Source: Gigaspora rosea
Taxonomy: Eukaryota > Glomeromycota > Glomeromycetes > Diversisporales > Gigasporaceae
Assembly (NCBI GenBank): GCA_003550325.1
Contig: QKWP01000576.1
Coordinates: 54,941 to 118,940 of the forward strand
Length of the DNA stretch: 64,000 bases
Direction: 5' to 3'
Shown: piece by piece, positions 58,671 to 64,000 of the stretch
Layout: every line of letters starts with the position of its first letter
Position numbering within the stretch: the first letter of the stretch is position 1
Position numbers and translations under genes: made by a program
The notes under the pieces: model-generated
The model's input: only the letters and a program-made list of their open reading frames with translations
What the model was told of the DNA's origin: nothing
Database searches by the model: none

Positions 58671-58925
58671 CGATGGGTCAAAATAATTTTTTTTGTAAAA
58701 TCTTGTACTCGGCAAAATCAAACAATGCTTGATTTTCAAATTTACGATTTCTGTTAATTAAAAAAGCGGTCTTTAAATTGTGTTGAATATAAATTATATT
58801 CAGACTGTTTTTTATGATTGACTTGTTTGATTTTGCCGAGCACTAGTAAAACTTTGTTTTTGCAAAAATTAGATTATTTAGAACATAATATTAAAAACTA
58901 CAAAACATTTTTTTAGCCCATCACA
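58671..58925. repeat. Imperfect foldback next to a Tc1-like MITE
   Basis: CTCGGCAAAATCAAACAA (58709-58726) pairs with TTGTTTGATTTTGCCGAG (58826-58843). GCGATGGGTCAAA at the left pairs loosely with TTTAGCCCATCAC at the right. The insertion status is unclear. Confidence 0.55.
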
Positions 58926-58950
58926 ACTTTTGCTGTGAGATTCTAATATA

Positions 58951-59147
58951 CAGTCGCACCCCCCTAAGTGCACACCCCCTAAGTGCACGGTATATGAAAA
59001 ACCTCTTTAAGTGCACGGCCCCTCTTGGTCCCAAACAATATAACAATTATAAATTTTAACCCCTCTAAGTGCAAACCCCCTCTAAGTGCACATTTTGGCT
59101 TTTTTTCACTATGGTCCCGAGGGCATGCACTTAGGGGGGTGCGACTG
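58951..59147. mobile_element. Tc1-like MITE with perfect TIRs
   Basis: A 197-bp element with inverted ends identical over 22 bp (CAGTCGCACCCCCCTAAGTG...) and TA on both flanks (58949-58950, 59148-59149). Subterminal CTAAGTGCAC is repeated several times in direct and inverse orientation. The perfect ends suggest a recent insertion. Confidence 0.9.
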
Positions 59148-59149
59148 TA

Positions 59150-60838
59150 CTCAACAATCTTGAAGTTTAACCTAGAATTAAAAAAAATAATGCTCTCAAA
59201 AATTTTTGAAAACTTCATATTAAAACATTTAAAATTTCCAGTTTTAGTTGTGGTGTCTTAGATATTTGTTATCCTTATTATGAGTTTGTTTATGAACCGA
59301 AGACTACTTAAATCAGATCAAAAGACTGGTTCAGACACTAATCTTTTCCGAGCTGTCCTGTGCGGACCTTTTTTAGATTTATAGATGGTGAATGTTTCAT
59401 TATAAAAGATTATATTGTAGATTTATCAAAATTCTCATCAAGCATGTTTACTATTCTTAATATTAAAGTTGTAATATTCTAGCAAAAAAAATGATGGTCA
59501 TTGGAGATTCTACTCGAACACATTCTAATTGGCAATTTAAATGTATTATTTTTCAAACTTTTGCGAAAATATATAATCACTAATCTAAAATCAATAACAA
59601 AATTTTTATCAATTTGGAATAAGTGGATGTTGGAATAACTTTGCTCAAAGTTTGGAATAAGACAATTATCAAAACAAGCAGAAAAAAGCTTTTTCCAAAA
59701 TTGAAAAAATTTTATTCTGATTTTATTAAATTAGAAGGTGAGTATAGGTATTACTAATTATGGCGCATTTGCGATATCTCGTGATCTAGTGAATGCTCTT
59801 ACTACTATTCAATACATCTTCTCGAGACGAATTGAATAGTGGTAAAATTATCCAATTTCGATCACTGGATTACAAGATGCTATTGTTTATAATTGCAGCA
59901 GGACCCTGAACAATCTATATAAGGTCATATTTAAAAAATTGCTAATAGAGGCCTTTTTTAAAAAAGGTTATAATTTGAAAAGTAAGTATTGGATAAAAAG
60001 GTTATATTTGAAAAGTAGGTATTGAATAAAAAGGTTATATTTGAAAAACAGTTAATGGTCAAAAAAAGTATATTTAAAAGAATGCTAATGAGGGTAATTT
60101 TTATAAATCTTATATTGCTAATAAAAAATCTGTGTAATAAATGCAAAAATTGAAAAAACAAAATTTGGAAAAATGCAAAAATTGCAATAAAATAGTGTAA
60201 AATGGGGGTTTTTTAAGTTTTTTTTTTTATATTTTATAGAATATATATTTATGATATATAGCAGATTATGCAGTAAATAGGCTTAATAAATTTTTATTTT
60301 TTTATTTTTTTTTAAAGGACATACTTTTTTTAGAGAATGTAATTATGTATTTTTTTTTAGATAATGCAATTATGTTTTTTTAAATAATGTAATTCTGTTT
60401 TTTTGTTTTTTTTTTTAAAAAACATAATTGTTTTTTTTATAGAGAACATTGTATTTCCAAAAAGTTAAAATTGGGTAAAAGTTTATCTGATGTTTAAAAT
60501 ATAGCTTATATATACCAATATAAAAGTGCTAACCAAAAAAAATTTACTATAATGCTCAAATATAAGCTCCTTAGATTATTCGGGGTCCTATTGTAGCATA
60601 TTAATGGCGAATTTTTTTTACTAAGTAAATCAACCATTAATAAAACTTGCTTATAGTAACAAATTCTAAATTTTTAAAAAAATCAGAAAATTTTTTATTA
60701 ATTGCAAATCTATATATAACTATAAAAATTACTTTTTAAACGTTTTTTAGACAAATTTGTCTAGTCTTTTAAAAATATTTACAATTTTTTAAATAAATAA
60801 AATTTTATTAAAGATATAAAGCATATTTTGTTTATTTA
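59150..60838. other. Very AT-rich DNA with a small tandem repeat
   Basis: At 59950-60080 a ~31-bp unit (AAAAGGTTATATTTGAAAAG) repeats three to four times. Near 60747 is the palindrome AGACAAATTTGTCT. Otherwise no gene or element could be supported. Confidence 0.5.
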
Positions 60839-61453
60839 TCCTTTAAACTATAAATTTTAGTATACAAATTTGTATGCTAAAATAATTTTGAAAAAAAACA
60901 GTGACAGAAAAAAAATTTTATAAAAATCTTTACTATAATTAGCTGTAATAACCCCTAAGGGTTCAAGCTACATGATGATGCTTTACTATTACAGCATAAT
61001 ATATCAATATAACTCAAATAAAGGGAATAAATTCACATGTTGCTCATAAAATATGATATGAGACCTGAACTTTTAAACTATCTTTCTCCTTAAAGTTGCC
61101 TTTAAAAGCAACTTTGTAAAATTGATTGTGAGAAATTTTTGGCCAATTATTTTATAAAAAGCACCTCCTGTGATAATTATAAAGATCTTTCATGATTGTC
61201 ATGTGACTATAGCTTTTTTACTATTAAATTTAACCACAAAAACTATATGACGGTCAACCCTTTTTTGGTTGATTCTTAGGCCAGTATTATGAATGTTTCA
61301 CAAAATAAAAATTATATGAAATTCAACATGTGGTGCACTTTTATTTTATCTTAGGAAACATAGAATATAACTTAGTAAATTTGGTGCAATTCTACAAAAA
61401 CAAATCAAAAAACATTTTAGTATACAAATTTGTATGCTATATAGTTTAAAGGA
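60839..61453. mobile_element. TCCTTTAAAC-type TIR element
   Basis: A 615-bp element with TA flanks (60837-60838, 61454-61455). The ends TCCTTTAAACTATA match inversely, and each then carries a TATACAAATTTGTATG palindrome. The layout mirrors the 19024 element (TA target, TCC start, AAATTTG palindrome just inside each end). The interior is non-coding. Confidence 0.75.
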
Positions 61454-61454
61454 T

Positions 61455-61895
61455 AGAATAATTGTTTTAAAATATATTTATAAACTTTATTATAAAATTA
61501 TTAATAAGTTTTAAAGCAATAAAAGTTTAAAGTTTTTGCAATCAAATTTTTACTATAAGATTTTTTTTATATTTTTTTTAAATTTTTTATTTCTCTATCT
61601 ATAAAAAAATTTTCACTTCTAATATAAGTCTTAATTTTTACAAGCAAATTACTAAATATGCAATAATAAAATTGTTATTCTTTATATAAGCTATAAAATT
61701 GTATTAAAAACTATAAATCTAAAACTAAAGCTTATAAAGTTACATTAAAAATTAGTAAATAATTTTTGTCTAAAATTTTTCAGAATTTGATTATTTTTAG
61801 CTTATAAGCAACTTAAGCTTTTTATCATTTAAAATTAAATAATGCAATAATAGTTTTTGGTTTAAAATATTATTAAAAAATTTTTAATTAATTGA
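61455..61895. other. AT-rich, nothing recognised
   Basis: Extremely A+T-rich spacer between two inverted-repeat elements. Confidence 0.4.
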
Positions 61896-61897
61896 TA

Positions 61898-62412
61898 GTC
61901 CACCAGTTAATTAGAGATCATCTATAGTGTAACATAATACAAATCACATATAAAAATCACTATAGTGTGAATTTGGCATGCATATATTTAAAATTATTTT
62001 TTTACTAAGTTAACGACATATTCCTACTAATTAAAAGTTGTAGAGCTTGTTGAGATGCATCTAGTAGTGGTTAGATCATCCAAATCGGCCTAGTGGACGG
62101 TGAGATATTATCAAAAAACAATTGGCTGACTATATAAAATCTATGTAAACAATGTTTGTTTATATAGAGATTTTTTTATATAATTGTCCAATTATTTTTG
62201 AAGATATCTTACCATTCACTGGGCTGATTTGGATGGTCTAACTACTGTTAAATGCATCTTAATGAGCTCTACAACTTTTAATTAGTGAGCATGTATCGTT
62301 AACTTTGTAAAAAATATTTTTAAATATATGCATGCTATATTTACACTATAGTAATTTTCATATGTGATTTGCATCATGTCACACTATAGACAACTCTGAT
62401 TAACTGGCAGAC
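61898..62412. mobile_element. Foldback element (core A)
   Basis: A 515-bp almost full-length palindrome with TA flanks (61896-61897, 62413-62414) and ends GTCCACCAGTTAATTAGAG and (inverted) GTCTGCCAGTTAATCAGAG. The arms share CACTATAG, GCATGCATATATTTAAAA and the core-A segment TTGTAGAGCTYRTTGAGATG also found at 15460-15950. Confidence 0.85.
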
Positions 62413-62545
62413 TATCAACTAATAATTTTAAAAAGTAGATCAAAAGCATATTTATAGCATAATAATTTTCAAGTAAATTTGCCTAAATTACTTATAGTAT
62501 AAGAAATAATTATCGATTATAGTACTATATTTTTTAATTAAAATA

Positions 62546-63295
62546 CAGTCATTCCTCCTTATAGTTACGCCTATAGTCACACCTCTATTTAAGCACCCAA
62601 TATTGTGTGACAAATTTAAAACATAATAGAAAACCTTATTATAGCCACAAATCACTTAACATCACTATCACCATAAAAATTTGATTTTTTAACAATTTTA
62701 TTAATAATAAACCCTCACTATAGTCACCAATTTCTAACTAAATACAGATTATAAAATCTAATTGGCTATTATTTATATTCATTATTTATTAAAGCTTCTT
62801 AAAGGTTAAATAGCAAATAAGTTTTGATCCAATGTCCCAATTTGGATGAAACAACTACTAAAATGTTCATCTCAATAAGACAATTCTAATGAACCAAAAT
62901 TGTTAAAATCTAATCACAAGTTTTTGAGATTGTTAAGAATTTGTGTCACTTTATATGTTTAAGAAGTGATTAAATTTAAACACCTGAGTAAAAAATCCTT
63001 AGTAATCTTGGGTTCTGTGATTAGACTTGGACAATTGTAGACTCATTAGAATTGTCTTATTAAAACAAGCTCTCTAGTAGTCATTTCATCTAAATTGGGC
63101 CACTGGATCAAAAGTTATTTGCTATTAAACATTTTAAATTTTTTAATAACATTTTAGTATATTACAACTACATATTATATTAAACACTTATTGGATATAG
63201 CATATGACTATGACAAGGTATATTACTTATAGTTACACCTCTAAACAATTATCAAAATAGAGTATAACTAACTTGGTAACTATAGGGAGAGATAG
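62546..63295. mobile_element. CAGTC-type TIR element with foldback core (core B)
   Basis: A 750-bp element with TA flanks (62544-62545, 63296-63297). The left end CAGTCATTCCTCCTTATAG is matched by the inverted right end CTATCTCTCCCTATAG. The left ~250 bp is closely related to the 15093 element (CTATTTAAGCACCC, TTTGATTTTTTAACAATTTT). The middle (62815-63130) is the core-B palindrome of the 19024 element. Confidence 0.75.
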
Positions 63296-63299
63296 TATT

Positions 63300-64000
63300 T
63301 AAAATTTTATTTCTAGAAAAGCTTATTAAAACTAGTACAATAGATTTAAAACTTTATTATACAGTAGTTAATACTTAAATAATTTTATTTTATTTCTATA
63401 TAATTAGAAATTAAAGCTATGATTTAACTAAAGAAATCTTGTAATTATTTATATAGTATCTATACATGTTTTTTTACAAACTAAATAAATTTGTAAAAAG
63501 ATAAACAAAGTAGTAGTATTTTTATAAGTGCTTTTATAGTAATAACCTCAGTTTATTAATTTGTTTATAGTATTAAAATTAAATTTTTATAACTTGTATA
63601 TTTAAATTTAAATTAAAAGAATAAACCAAAAATGATTAGAAAATTTTTTTATTTTTTTATAGAAAATCCTATATGCTACTCTGAGTAGACTAAAATTTTT
63701 TTCTATCCTACCAACAGATTGGCTAATCAGATAAGTTTTTATTATTTTTTTTAGATTAGATCTTTTTTTCTTTATATTTACTGCTGCTTCTTTTTCTTCT
63801 AAGTGTGATTTTGCTGTTGGAGCCATTGTTACTAGAGGTTTTTGGTAAGTTTTTATCTTGGTGTCTGTTTTTTTCTTTTATATTTACTGCTGCTTCTCTT
63901 TTTTAATTTCATCATTAGAGTCATCATTATATTATTGGAGTTATTAGAGTTACTATTTTCTTTGTCTTAGGAACATTTTTTTCTTTTATATTTACTGCTA
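63300..64000. other. AT-rich end of window, possible start of a minus-strand gene
   Basis: The segment TTTTATATTTACTGCTGCTT recurs at 63770, 63879 and 63982, giving a ~105-bp tandem repeat that reads Lys/Glu-rich on the minus strand (EAAVNIKKKRS). A 72-codon minus frame (63826-63608, MAPTAKSHLEEKEAAVNI) could be a real N-terminus running into or out of the window, but nothing identifies it. Confidence 0.3.

Noticed and set aside
58529-58732. 67-codon plus-strand frame
   Set aside because: It runs into a foldback and lacks any coding signature.

Overview
The window is about 72% A+T, intron-bearing eukaryotic DNA dominated by transposable-element debris. Three things point to an arbuscular mycorrhizal fungus (Glomeromycotina, Rhizophagus-like): Sel1-repeat and Sel1/kinase gene fragments, short GT(A)-AG introns in AT-rich genes, and a dense mix of CACTA, Mutator, hAT, PIF/Harbinger, Tc1-type and tRNA-SINE elements. 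No prokaryotic operon, rRNA or CRISPR is visible. The lineage call is inference; no search was run.

Layout. 0.5-3.3 kb: a decayed CACTA-type Tnp2 transposase (minus) with two MITEs inside it. 3.7-4.6 kb: a 92-bp tandem repeat. 5.1-7.2 kb: a five-exon, lineage-specific-looking gene with late stop codons. 8.2-9.4 kb: a Gag-like retroelement fossil. 9.5-23 kb: an almost gene-free stretch packed with small inverted-repeat elements, many with exact target duplications, plus a tRNA-derived SINE. 23.6-26.2 kb: the best protein-coding gene of the window, a four-exon pepsin-family protein (419 aa after splicing) that has lost both catalytic motifs. 27.1-30.9 kb: Sel1 and Sel1/kinase pseudogenes. 31.7-34.8 kb: a broken PH-domain gene resembling the Spo71/Mug56 group. 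36.5-40.2 kb: a tandem array of intron-containing tRNA-Tyr(GTA) genes on a ~319-bp unit, interrupted by an insertion and an 831-base assembly gap. 40.9-46.4 kb: a complete-length Mutator-like element with terminal inverted repeats and an exact 9-bp target duplication, carrying a decayed transposase. 47.8-51.3 kb: a 3'-truncated LINE split by a hAT-like MITE. 53.6-57.3 kb: a broken helical, possibly toxin-related gene split by a probable solo LTR. 57.4-64 kb: foldback and TIR elements in very AT-rich DNA.

The most unusual signal is non-coding. A roughly 60-bp motif recurs nine times, nearly always as inverted pairs, inside palindromic cores of four elements (15.1, 19.0, 61.9 and 62.5 kb) whose outer ends belong to different TIR types, as if foldback cores were exchanged among element shells. 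Two further signals stand out. One is a perfect 63-bp palindrome made by inverted duplication of a transposase helix-turn-helix coding fragment. The other is the tandem tRNA-Tyr array, whose last copy is decaying mainly by GC-to-AT transitions.
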